A stretch of 64,000 nt of DNA from Rhizobium sp. C4 (GTDB lineage: Bacteria > Pseudomonadota > Alphaproteobacteria > Rhizobiales > Rhizobiaceae), in assembly GCF_021026315.1 (NCBI RefSeq), contig NZ_JAJNCX010000011.1, positions 38,918-102,917 of the forward strand, given 5' to 3'. Positions 51,017 to 57,843 of this stretch are shown piece by piece (position 1 is the stretch's first letter; each line of letters opens with the position of its first letter). Both the position numbers and the translations under genes were made by a program. A model generated the notes under the pieces. That model searched no databases, was not told the DNA's origin, and was given only the letters and a program-made list of their open reading frames with translations.

Positions 51017-52138
51017 AAAGATCACCACCTGCCGGATCGCTTCGCCGGTGGCCAGCCGCTCGAAGCCTTCGTTGATCTCGTCGAGCGAGATCCGGTGCGT
51101 CATCAGCTTCTCGATCGGCAGCTTGCCGGCCTGCATCATGGCGGCGAAGCGCGGGATGTCGCGCACCGGCACGCAGGAGCCGACATAGGAGCCTTTCAGC
51201 GTCTGCTCGCCGACGGTGAGCGACACGGCGGGAATGGTGAATTCGGCCTTCGGGTTCGGCAGGCCGCCGGTCACCGTCGTGCCGCCGCGCCGTGTGATCT
51301 CGTAGGCGAATTTCAGCGCCGGCGCAGAGCCCGCCAGCTCGACGGCCAGCTCGACGCCGCCGCCGGTCCACGCCTTCACCTCGGCGACCGCGCCCTCTGC
51401 GGTCGGATCGATGGCATGGGTTGCGCCAAGTTCCAGCGCCAGCGCCCGCTTGTGCTCGGCCGGATCGACCGCGACGATCGTCTCCGCACCGGCGGCAATT
51501 GCACCCAGAAGCCCCGCAAGCCCGACGCCACCAAGCCCGACGATGGCGCAGCTTTGCCCCATCTTCAGCTCGCCCGAGTTCAGCACCGCGCCGACGCCGG
51601 TCAGCACCGCGCAGCCGAGAAGCGCCGCGCGATCGAGCGGCACGGACTTGTCGATCTTGATGCAGGAATTTTCAGACACGACCGCATGGGTCGAAAAGGC
51701 TGATACGCCGAGATGATGGTTGAGCGCCTCGCCCCGGTAGCGCAGCCGCCGCTCGCCGGCAAGCAGCGTGCCCTTGCCGGCCGCCGCCGCACCCGGTTCG
51801 CAGAGCGCCGGCCGGCCCGACGCGCAGGGCACGCAATGGCCACAGGAGGGAACGAAGACGAGAACGACATGATCGCCCGGGGAAAACCGCGTCACGCCCG
51901 GCCCGACGGCCTCGATGACGCCCGAGGCCTCGTGCCCCAGCGCCACCGGCATGTCGCGCGGCCGGTCGCCGTTGATCACCGAAAGGTCGGAATGGCAAAG
52001 GCCTGCGGCCGCCATCTTCACCCGCACCTCGCCGAAACCCGGATCCTCGAGATCCACCTCGACAATCTCGAGCGGCCTCGTCTCCTGATAGGGACGCGCC
52101 GTCCCCATCGCTCGCAACAGCGCGATCCTGGCTTTCAT
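51014..52138 (-). CDS. Zinc-dependent alcohol dehydrogenase (MDR family)
   Basis: A 374-residue medium-chain dehydrogenase. GHEASGVIEAVG carries the catalytic-zinc His-Glu; CGHCVPCASGRPALC has the four structural-zinc cysteines (C-x2-C-x2-C-x7-C); CAIVGLGGVGLAGLLGA is the NAD-binding loop, followed by an acidic VAVDP. The class resembles class III/aryl-alcohol dehydrogenases (HLGVSAFSTHAVV). It may work with the convergent GMC oxidoreductase in alcohol or aldehyde metabolism. The stop codon lies in the adjoining repeat. Confidence 0.93.
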   Translation of the reverse strand: MKARIALLRAMGTARPYQETRPLEIVEVDLEDPGFGEVRVKMAAAGLCHSDLSVINGDRPRDMPVALGHEASGVIEAVGPGVTRFSPGDHVVLVFVPSCGHCVPCASGRPALCEPGAAAAGKGTLLAGERRLRYRGEALNHHLGVSAFSTHAVVSENSCIKIDKSVPLDRAALLGCAVLTGVGAVLNSGELKMGQSCAIVGLGGVGLAGLLGAIAAGAETIVAVDPAEHKRALALELGATHAIDPTAEGAVAEVKAWTGGGVELAVELAGSAPALKFAYEITRRGGTTVTGGLPNPKAEFTIPAVSLTVGEQTLKGSYVGSCVPVRDIPRFAAMMQAGKLPIEKLMTHRISLDEINEGFERLATGEAIRQVVIF

Positions 52139-52235
52139 GCTTGCGGCCTCCCTGCCCTCTTGGGGCTAAGGTATCGCGGCAGGCCTCGCCCAAGTCAATT
52201 CGCCGACGCCCTCGGCGTCGATCCGGGGGCGTGAT

Positions 52236-52295
52236 TTAGATATATGAAAGCGGGTGGTGGTGCCGTGTCTTGTGCGCCTCTGCCTCGAAAACCAT
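52236..52295 (-). pseudogene. Possible stub of the toxin gene of a FitAB/VapBC pair
   Basis: Five bases after the antitoxin stop codon an ATG opens a frame of 19 codons beginning MVFEAEAH. PIN-domain toxins of this pair normally start M-(I/V)-(V/L)-(L/F)-D-T-N at just this distance. Only the first few residues resemble that; the frame then ends in TAA. I read it as a decayed or replaced toxin start, with low certainty. Confidence 0.25.
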
Positions 52296-52300
52296 CGTCT

Positions 52301-52558
52301 TCAATCGAAACGCAGAGGGACTGCGGGTGAGCGATCACGCAAGGCATCCATGCGGCCGGCTTCGTTTTCACTCAGGCCGCCTGCCTCCCGTGCGATGGAT
52401 GTCAGCAACGATCCGAGCTTCAACCGCCCTTCCGGCTTGCTAGCCCAAATAAGAATGGTGCTGATTTCGGCCTCCAAGCTTCGACCGCTTGCTGTGGCCC
52501 GCACCTGAAGAGCCCGATGGACGCTGTCTGGAAGATTCGTGATGGTAATCGTCGCCAT
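52301..52558 (-). CDS. FitA/VapB-type ribbon-helix-helix antitoxin, apparently orphan
   Basis: An 85-residue protein. MATITITNLPDSVHRALQVR is the beta-strand and helix of a FitA-like ribbon-helix-helix domain, followed by GRSLEAEISTIL and the C-terminal toxin-binding tail ending PAVPLRFD. The KLGSLLTSIAREAGGL segment is typical of FitA. A PIN-domain toxin gene would normally follow within 5 bp on the same strand, but only a short stub is present before the alcohol dehydrogenase gene. It may now be a solitary regulator or antagonise a toxin elsewhere. Confidence 0.85.
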   Translation of the reverse strand: MATITITNLPDSVHRALQVRATASGRSLEAEISTILIWASKPEGRLKLGSLLTSIAREAGGLSENEAGRMDALRDRSPAVPLRFD

Positions 52559-52629
52559 GGGAAGCTCTCAATCGGATGAGTGACGGCATTCTGCAGAATT
52601 GCCGTCACTTTCGCAATTGCGAACCGCCC

Positions 52630-54021
52630 TCAAGCATACCGTCTCGCCGGCTGCTGGTAGCCCTGCTGCAGCTCGAACTTTGCCACGCGGTTCTCGACGT
52701 CGCTGACGTCGTCGTTGAGCGCATGGATGGCGGCCACGGTTTCTTCGACCATGGCGGCGTTGCGCTGGGTGACCTGGTCGATCTCGCCGATCATCGTGTT
52801 GATCTCGCGGATCGAGACATTCTCGTCCTGCGCGGATTGCTCGATTTCGCCGACAGCGCGGCCGATTTCCTCGACATGGGCGGCGATGCGCGACAGTGCG
52901 CCGCCGGTTTCGCCGACGAGGTCGACGCCGTCCTTCACCTGTCGTTCGGACGTGGTCACCAGCTGGCGGATTTCCTTGGCGGCGGAGGCCGAGCGCTGGG
53001 CGAGCTCGCGCACTTCCTGGGCAACGACCGCGAAGCCCTTGCCGGCATCACCGGCACGCGCGGCTTCGACGCCGGCGTTCAGCGCCAGCAGGTTTGTCTG
53101 GAAGGCAATCTCGTCGATGACGCCGATGATCTTGCCGATTTCCGACGAGGAGCGCGAAATCTGCTCCATCGAGGCGACGGCGCGTTCGACCACGCCGTTG
53201 ATCGCATGGCTGTCGCCGCGCGCCAGATCGACGAGGCCCTTGGCCTTGCGAGCAAAATCGGCCGTGGCGCTGATGCTCTCGACGATGTGCTTGAGTGAAC
53301 CTGCGGCTTCCTCCAGGCTGGCGGCCTGCCGTTCGGTGCGGGAGGCCAGGTCCTTGGTGGCCGAGCCGATCTCGCGCGAGCTCTTCGACATCGAGCCGGC
53401 GACGGCGGCGATTTCGGAGATTTCCCGGCAGAGCGCCTGCGCCGCCGCGTTGAAATCCTGCCGCAGCGCCTCGGTCTTGGGGTCGAACATCTGGTCGATG
53501 GAAACGAAGAGCCTGCCGGCGGCTAGCGCCTTCAGCCCTTCGGCGAGTGCGGTGATCGTCTTCTGGTCCTGCGTGGCCTGATGGTTCATGCGCTCCATCT
53601 GCTCGGCCTCGCGGTTGCGCAGTTCGATCACCTCATCGATATCCTGCCAGACGAAGATGAGCAGCGCCTCATCGCCGCGCTGCCAGCGCATCAGTGTCAC
53701 GTTGACGGAAAACTGGCTGTTGTCGGTGCGGCGGCAGCGCCATTCGAAGCGGTGATGCCCGTCCTTCATCGCCTTCTGGATATGGTCCATGGCAGCCTCG
53801 TCCGAGCGACGGCCGTCCAGCTGCATTTCCGGCGAGAAGTCCGGCGGCGTGATCCCCATCAGCGTTTCGCGCGGCTGCCGCATGATCTTGGCAAAGGCGT
53901 CGTTGAACTCGACCACCCTGCCCTCGCGCAGCACGCAGACGCAATCCGGCGAATTTTCGAAAATATAGCTCGACAGTTCCTGCCGGAAATTCTCCGGCTT
54001 GCTGAAAAGGTTCTTGAACAC
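52630..54021 (-). CDS. Soluble PAS-containing methyl-accepting chemotaxis protein
   Basis: A 463-residue cytoplasmic chemoreceptor with no membrane helix. An N-terminal PAS domain (FENSPDCVCVLREGRVVEFNDAFAKIM) is followed by a linker and a complete MCP signalling domain, with the hairpin tip IGVIDEIAFQTNLLALNAGVEAARAGDAGKGFAVVAQEVRELA. GTG 54021 has GGAGAGCG seven bases upstream; an in-frame ATG at 54042 lies before that sequence. It probably senses a cytoplasmic signal and feeds a chemotaxis phosphorelay encoded elsewhere. No CheW or CheA is near. Confidence 0.92.
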   Translation of the reverse strand: MFKNLFSKPENFRQELSSYIFENSPDCVCVLREGRVVEFNDAFAKIMRQPRETLMGITPPDFSPEMQLDGRRSDEAAMDHIQKAMKDGHHRFEWRCRRTDNSQFSVNVTLMRWQRGDEALLIFVWQDIDEVIELRNREAEQMERMNHQATQDQKTITALAEGLKALAAGRLFVSIDQMFDPKTEALRQDFNAAAQALCREISEIAAVAGSMSKSSREIGSATKDLASRTERQAASLEEAAGSLKHIVESISATADFARKAKGLVDLARGDSHAINGVVERAVASMEQISRSSSEIGKIIGVIDEIAFQTNLLALNAGVEAARAGDAGKGFAVVAQEVRELAQRSASAAKEIRQLVTTSERQVKDGVDLVGETGGALSRIAAHVEEIGRAVGEIEQSAQDENVSIREINTMIGEIDQVTQRNAAMVEETVAAIHALNDDVSDVENRVAKFELQQGYQQPARRYA

Positions 54022-54116
54022 GCCCGCTCTCCATATGTTCAAAGTGTATTTTGGAGAGATTCTAGGGAGCGCCCGTTAAAATTGCTTTAAATATAAATCG
54101 TTAAGCATATGTCCTG

Positions 54117-54623
54117 TCACATCTCGTTCTTGCGGACATTGCGCAGGATCTTGTGCAGCGTGTTGAGAAACGCCCGATATTCGTCGTCGTCGATGTCGCG
54201 GAACATCTGGCGCAGCCCGTCATACATGACCGGCCAGACCTCGTTGAACACGGTGCGGCCTTCCTCGGTGATGGCGACATCGCGCACGCGCAGGTCGTCG
54301 GCGCGCGGCGTGCGGCTGATCAGCCCCTGCTCTTCCAGAGAATCCACCGTGCGGCTCATGGTCGACTGTTCGGTGACGCCGAAGACGGAGAGCTCGTTGA
54401 TGGTGAGCGAGGTCGAGACGGAGAGCACGGCGAGCGCCCGCATCTTGGCGGTCGTGATGTCGCGGGCGCGCAGCTCTTCCGACAGGTTGGCGTTCCAGCG
54501 CGCCATGATGCGGTTCATGATATAGGGCGCAAAATGGTTGAGACCCATTTCGCCCAGGCTCGGCATGCGGCCGTCCTCGCTGCCCGGAGGCCCGAGAACT
54601 TCGCCGGAAAAGCCGTTCTCCAT
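54117..54623 (-). CDS. MarR-family transcriptional regulator 1
   Basis: A 168-residue winged-helix regulator: ITTAKMRALAVLSVSTSLTINELS leads into the recognition helix EQSTMSRTVDSLEEQGLISR and the wing ADDLRVRDVAITEEGR. It lies 57 bp behind FAD oxidoreductase 1 on the same strand, so it is probably co-transcribed and autoregulated. It is a candidate to bind the ATATGCA-type palindromes found upstream of the cyclase and IorA-like genes. MarR proteins are commonly relieved by the aromatic acid they control. Confidence 0.9.
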   Translation of the reverse strand: MENGFSGEVLGPPGSEDGRMPSLGEMGLNHFAPYIMNRIMARWNANLSEELRARDITTAKMRALAVLSVSTSLTINELSVFGVTEQSTMSRTVDSLEEQGLISRTPRADDLRVRDVAITEEGRTVFNEVWPVMYDGLRQMFRDIDDDEYRAFLNTLHKILRNVRKNEM

Positions 54624-54680
54624 CCTGTCGTCTCCCGTTCATCGTTCACGCCCGGGGCAGATGCCTCCGGCCGGCATTCA

Positions 54681-56270
54681 TCATTTCAAGGAGGATGCGA
54701 GCAGGAAGCCCGATCCACCGCCAAGGCCCGGCCCCGGATGGGTGGATGCTCCGATATGGTAGAGCCCCGGCACATGCGTCATGTGGTTATTCGGTCTCTT
54801 GAAGGGACGCCAGAGGAAAAACTGGTCAAGCCCACAGAAACCGCCATAGGGGTCGCCGCCCACGAGGTTCATGTTCATGGCTTCAAGATCGGCCGGCGAA
54901 TAGACACGGCGGGCGATCACCGCCTCGTCGAAATTCTCGATATGGTGGCGCAGCATCGCCTCGATGCGATCGGCAAAGGCCTCGCGCAGCGCCTCGGTCC
55001 AGCGCCCGTCGGCCGGGCAGTCGAGCTGGCCCGCCGCATCGCCCTTGATGAAGCGCGGCGTGTCGGGCAGCTGCAGCCAGAGGATCGACTGGCCTTCCGG
55101 CGCGCGGCTTGGATCAAACGAGGCCGGCTGGCCGACGCAGACGGTGGGTTCCGCCGGCAGCAGCCCGCGCTCCGCCTCGTTGGACGAGCGCGACACGCCA
55201 TCGAGGCCGGGCGTCAGATGCAGCAGCGCCACCTTGCCGAGCGCCTCGCCCGCTTTCCAGCGCGGCGCCGCCTTCAGCGCATAGTGGATCTGCATGTTGC
55301 CCTTGCCGTAGCGATAGGCTTTCAGCCCGTCCTTCACATAGTCCGGCAGGGCCGCGGCCCCGCTCTTCAGCAGCCGCTTGTAGATCTGGTCGGGCGTCAT
55401 CGAGGCGACGACGCCGGCGCCGGCCTTGAAGCTGCGGCCGTCGGTCAGGCGCACGCCGGTGGCCTTGCCGCCCGGCCCGAGCACCACTTCATCGACATCC
55501 GCGCCGGTGATGATGTCGCCACCCTGATCGCGGATCAGCTTTTCGAACGCCTTCAGCAGGTTGACTGCGCCGCCCTTGACGATCGGGCAGCCGGCCAGCT
55601 CGATGGCAAAACCGATGACCTTGGTCATCTCCGCGCCATAGCTGCTTTCCGGTCCCAGCCCGCAATGCAGCGCCCAGGGCGCCCACAGCGCCTTGATCTC
55701 TTCGGATTGATAGGTCGTTTCCAGATAGGACCGGGCAGGCGCCAGCGCCTCGCCGAAGAAGCCGGCGAGACCCTTGAGGCCGCGCGACCACGCTTCCTTC
55801 GCCACCAGCTTGGCTGTCGCCATGGACCAGAGATTGCCGCCCAGCAGCCCGAAGACAAAACCGGCATTGCCGCCAAAGCGGTTCATCTCGCGGTCGAAGG
55901 CCTGACCGTCGCCGGCGCCGAGCTTTTCGAAATTCGCGATGTTCTCAGCGCGGTTCATGGAAAGGATAGCATGCGATCCATCGGGCCGCAGCACGCCGGT
56001 CGGGGTAGCCGTTTGGCAGAACTCCAGCCCGCGCGCTTCCAGGTCCTTGCCGAGCGCTGCAAAGGCCGGCGAGGTGATGAAGAGCACCATGGTGGTCGCC
56101 ATCACGTCATGGACAAAGCCCGGCGCGGTGATTTCCTCGGTGCGCAGACATCCGCCGATCTGGCCGTTGCGCTCAAGGACCAGAACCTTCTTGCCCTTCT
56201 TGCCGAGCATCGCCGCTGCCACCAGCGCATTGATGCCGCTGCCGACGATGATGTAATCCGGATCGCTCAT
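54681..56270 (-). CDS. Phytoene-dehydrogenase-like NAD(P)/FAD-dependent oxidoreductase 1
   Basis: A 529-residue flavoprotein of the CrtI/PYROXD2 superfamily. DYIIVGSGINALVAAAMLGKKG is the dinucleotide-binding loop, GGCLRTEEITAPGFVHD the following conserved block, and PGLYHIGASTHPGPGLGGGSGF the C-terminal FAD motif. It is clearly paralogous to oxidoreductase 2 (57844-59415), sharing the N-terminal layout and the final GLY-x-x-GA-x-T-x-PG-x-G-x-GSGF motif. ATG 56270 is the proper start; the open frame upstream reads through repeats. Downstream of the cyclase on the same strand; oxidation of an oxindole-type or other heterocyclic intermediate is a possible role. Confidence 0.88.
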   Translation of the reverse strand: MSDPDYIIVGSGINALVAAAMLGKKGKKVLVLERNGQIGGCLRTEEITAPGFVHDVMATTMVLFITSPAFAALGKDLEARGLEFCQTATPTGVLRPDGSHAILSMNRAENIANFEKLGAGDGQAFDREMNRFGGNAGFVFGLLGGNLWSMATAKLVAKEAWSRGLKGLAGFFGEALAPARSYLETTYQSEEIKALWAPWALHCGLGPESSYGAEMTKVIGFAIELAGCPIVKGGAVNLLKAFEKLIRDQGGDIITGADVDEVVLGPGGKATGVRLTDGRSFKAGAGVVASMTPDQIYKRLLKSGAAALPDYVKDGLKAYRYGKGNMQIHYALKAAPRWKAGEALGKVALLHLTPGLDGVSRSSNEAERGLLPAEPTVCVGQPASFDPSRAPEGQSILWLQLPDTPRFIKGDAAGQLDCPADGRWTEALREAFADRIEAMLRHHIENFDEAVIARRVYSPADLEAMNMNLVGGDPYGGFCGLDQFFLWRPFKRPNNHMTHVPGLYHIGASTHPGPGLGGGSGFLLASSLK

Positions 56271-56350
56271 CTGCCTGTCTCCAATGGTGGTGATGCGTGT
56301 GTTCTTCGCTGTTCGGTGCGTTTTTGGCGGTGGTCGCGCGGCTTTCACCC

Positions 56351-56685
56351 TCTTCTCCCCATCGGGGAGAAGGTGGCCCGAAGGGTCGGATGAGGGGGCT
56401 TGCCGCAGCGGTCGCTCTTCCTCCCTCTTGTGGGGAGGGTTGGGGAGGGGTCTTTCCCTCCGCTCGCTCAGTGCTTGCGGTAAAGTCCCCCTCTGGCTGC
56501 CGCCATCTCCCCCTTGAAGCGAGGGAGACGGATGGGGGCACTGTTCCACTCTCTCCTTCCGTCATCCCGGACTTGATCCGGGATCCAGCCAGCCCGCGTC
56601 TGCGGGCTGAGAAGACTCCTTAAAGAGGAGTCCCGCCGCGCGATGGACATCGCGCGACTGGATGCCGGATCAAGTCCGGCATGAC
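56351..56685. repeat. Mosaic of dispersed repeats between the cyclase and oxidoreductase 1 genes (no gene)
   Basis: The 504-bp gap 56271-56774 contains CTCTTCTCCCCATCGGGGAG with a trailing GGATGAGGGGG (56351-56400), a CCCCTCTGGC...GCCATCTCCCCC module (56488-56515), and at 56561-56685 a full copy of the repeat at 35549-35687 (starting GTCATCCCGGACTTGATCCG). The same modules occur in the gap splitting the RutA-like gene from its reductase. Confidence 0.78.
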
Positions 56686-56774
56686 GGAGAACGAGGTGGC
56701 CGGTTGCGCGAGCCCAATCGGCCCGTGGCACCGCCCCTCACCTCAAGCCGCAGCCCTCAGAAAGCGCCCTGCCC

Positions 56775-57560
56775 TTACGCAATCAGCGCCAGCGCGCGCA
56801 CCGGCGAACCCGTGCCGTTGACGAACTTCAGCGGTGCGGCGATCAGGACCGCGCCCTTGGGCGGCAGCTGGTCGAGGTTCGAGAGGCTGGCGAGGCCATA
56901 CTTGTTGGCCTTGTGCATGAGGTTATGCGCCGGGAAGGGCGGGTTCATGCCACCGGCCATGCCGGCATCGGTGCCGATCGTTTCCTGGCCCCAGCCGATA
57001 ATGCCCTTGGAGAGCAGATATTCGATCGCTTCCGCCGTCGGGCCGGGCGTGTGCGGGCCGGTTTCGTCGGCATTGAGGAAGGCTTCGGAAGAGCCGTTGC
57101 GCTTGTACCAGTCGGTGCGCATGACGACCCAGGTGCCGGCTTCGATCTCGCCGTGCTCGGCTTCCCATTCCTTGATGCTTTCGACCGTCAGCAGATAGTC
57201 GTGATTGGCAGCGGCTTCCTTGGAACGGTCGATGACGTTGACCGGAGCGACGAAGTTCTGCGGCGGGATGGTGTCGGTCGTGTTGCCGGGGTGGTCCTTG
57301 CCGGTGATCCAGTGGCAGGGGGCATCGAAATGCGTGCCGGTATGCTCGCCCAGTTCCAGCCAGTTCCAGGCCCAGAACGGACCGTTTTCGTCATAGGCCG
57401 AAATCTCGTGGACCTTGACGCTCGGCGTGTTCTTGCCGAACTGCGGCGGGAGGTAAAGAACAGGCGTTTCCGGGCCGAGCGGCGCGGTGAGATCAACGAC
57501 CTTGACCTTGCCGGTCAGAAGATTGGCGGCGAGTTGTGAAAGTGTGCTTGTATCCGTCAT
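56775..57560 (-). CDS. Cyclase-family metal-dependent hydrolase, isatin-hydrolase/kynurenine-formamidase-like
   Basis: A 261-residue member of the cyclase family (PF04199 type). The signature HTGTHFDAPCHW supplies the metal-binding His and Asp residues (H-x-G-T-H-x-D-x-P-x-H). The family includes kynurenine formamidase (KynB, about 210 residues) and isatin hydrolase (about 260 residues), which opens isatin to isatinate; the length here favours the isatin-hydrolase side. Start ATG 57560 is preceded by GGGGAACGCC. Upstream lies a palindrome-like site related to that of the IorA-like gene. It fits with the indole-type oxygenases as the ring-opening enzyme. Confidence 0.85.
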   Translation of the reverse strand: MTDTSTLSQLAANLLTGKVKVVDLTAPLGPETPVLYLPPQFGKNTPSVKVHEISAYDENGPFWAWNWLELGEHTGTHFDAPCHWITGKDHPGNTTDTIPPQNFVAPVNVIDRSKEAAANHDYLLTVESIKEWEAEHGEIEAGTWVVMRTDWYKRNGSSEAFLNADETGPHTPGPTAEAIEYLLSKGIIGWGQETIGTDAGMAGGMNPPFPAHNLMHKANKYGLASLSNLDQLPPKGAVLIAAPLKFVNGTGSPVRALALIA

Positions 57561-57639
57561 GGCGTTCCCCTTTATTGGCGGATGCGCACCCGGCGGAAGC
57601 CCGGCCGGGTCCTGCATTGAGGCGACGCTAGATCAGAAA

Positions 57640-57655
57640 ATATGTAAATGCAAGT
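57640..57655 (-). promoter_or_regulatory. MarR-type operator upstream of the cyclase gene
   Basis: ATATGTAAATGCAAGT on the plus strand equals the reverse complement of the IorA-like operator (ATATGCAAATGCATAT) at 13 of 16 positions. It lies about 80-95 bp before the cyclase start codon, in an AT-rich stretch of an otherwise GC-rich gap (57561-57843). Confidence 0.55.
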
Positions 57656-57790
57656 AATTTTGCGTGCAGCTTTTCGGGCTTTTCCGTTCTCGCCTGGCGG
57701 CCTGACGCGCCTGTAACCGCGACAGGCGGGGAAATAGGGTCTGGCGCACCGATTTTCTCCGGTTCCGGAATTATTTTAAGCTTGATGCAT

Positions 57791-57814
57791 TTTCGGGAAA
57801 ATGTATGCATACAG
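57791..57814 (+). promoter_or_regulatory. Palindromic operator upstream of FAD oxidoreductase 2
   Basis: TGTATGCATACA (57802-57813) is a perfect 12-bp palindrome, 30 bp before the start codon. It is preceded by an imperfect inverted repeat, TGCATTTTC and GAAAATGTA, spanning about 57786-57806. It probably controls oxidoreductase 2 and its downstream MarR gene. It also contains the TGTATGCAT half-site seen in the MocR operator at 17206-17242. Confidence 0.6.
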
Positions 57815-57843
57815 AAATAAAACCGGAAAATCGGGGGAACGTC

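Noticed and set aside
47988..51371. A 1,127-codon open frame on the minus strand
   Set aside because: It lies antisense to the Fic and GMC oxidoreductase genes, whose families are clear. Composition (many Arg, His, Gln, Asp) is that of a GC-rich antisense shadow and it has no recognisable domain.
57802..57813. Assigning the TGTATGCATACA palindrome to the MocR regulator at 17256
   Set aside because: The half-site is shared, but the two loci are 40 kb apart and a local MarR gene is a simpler candidate.
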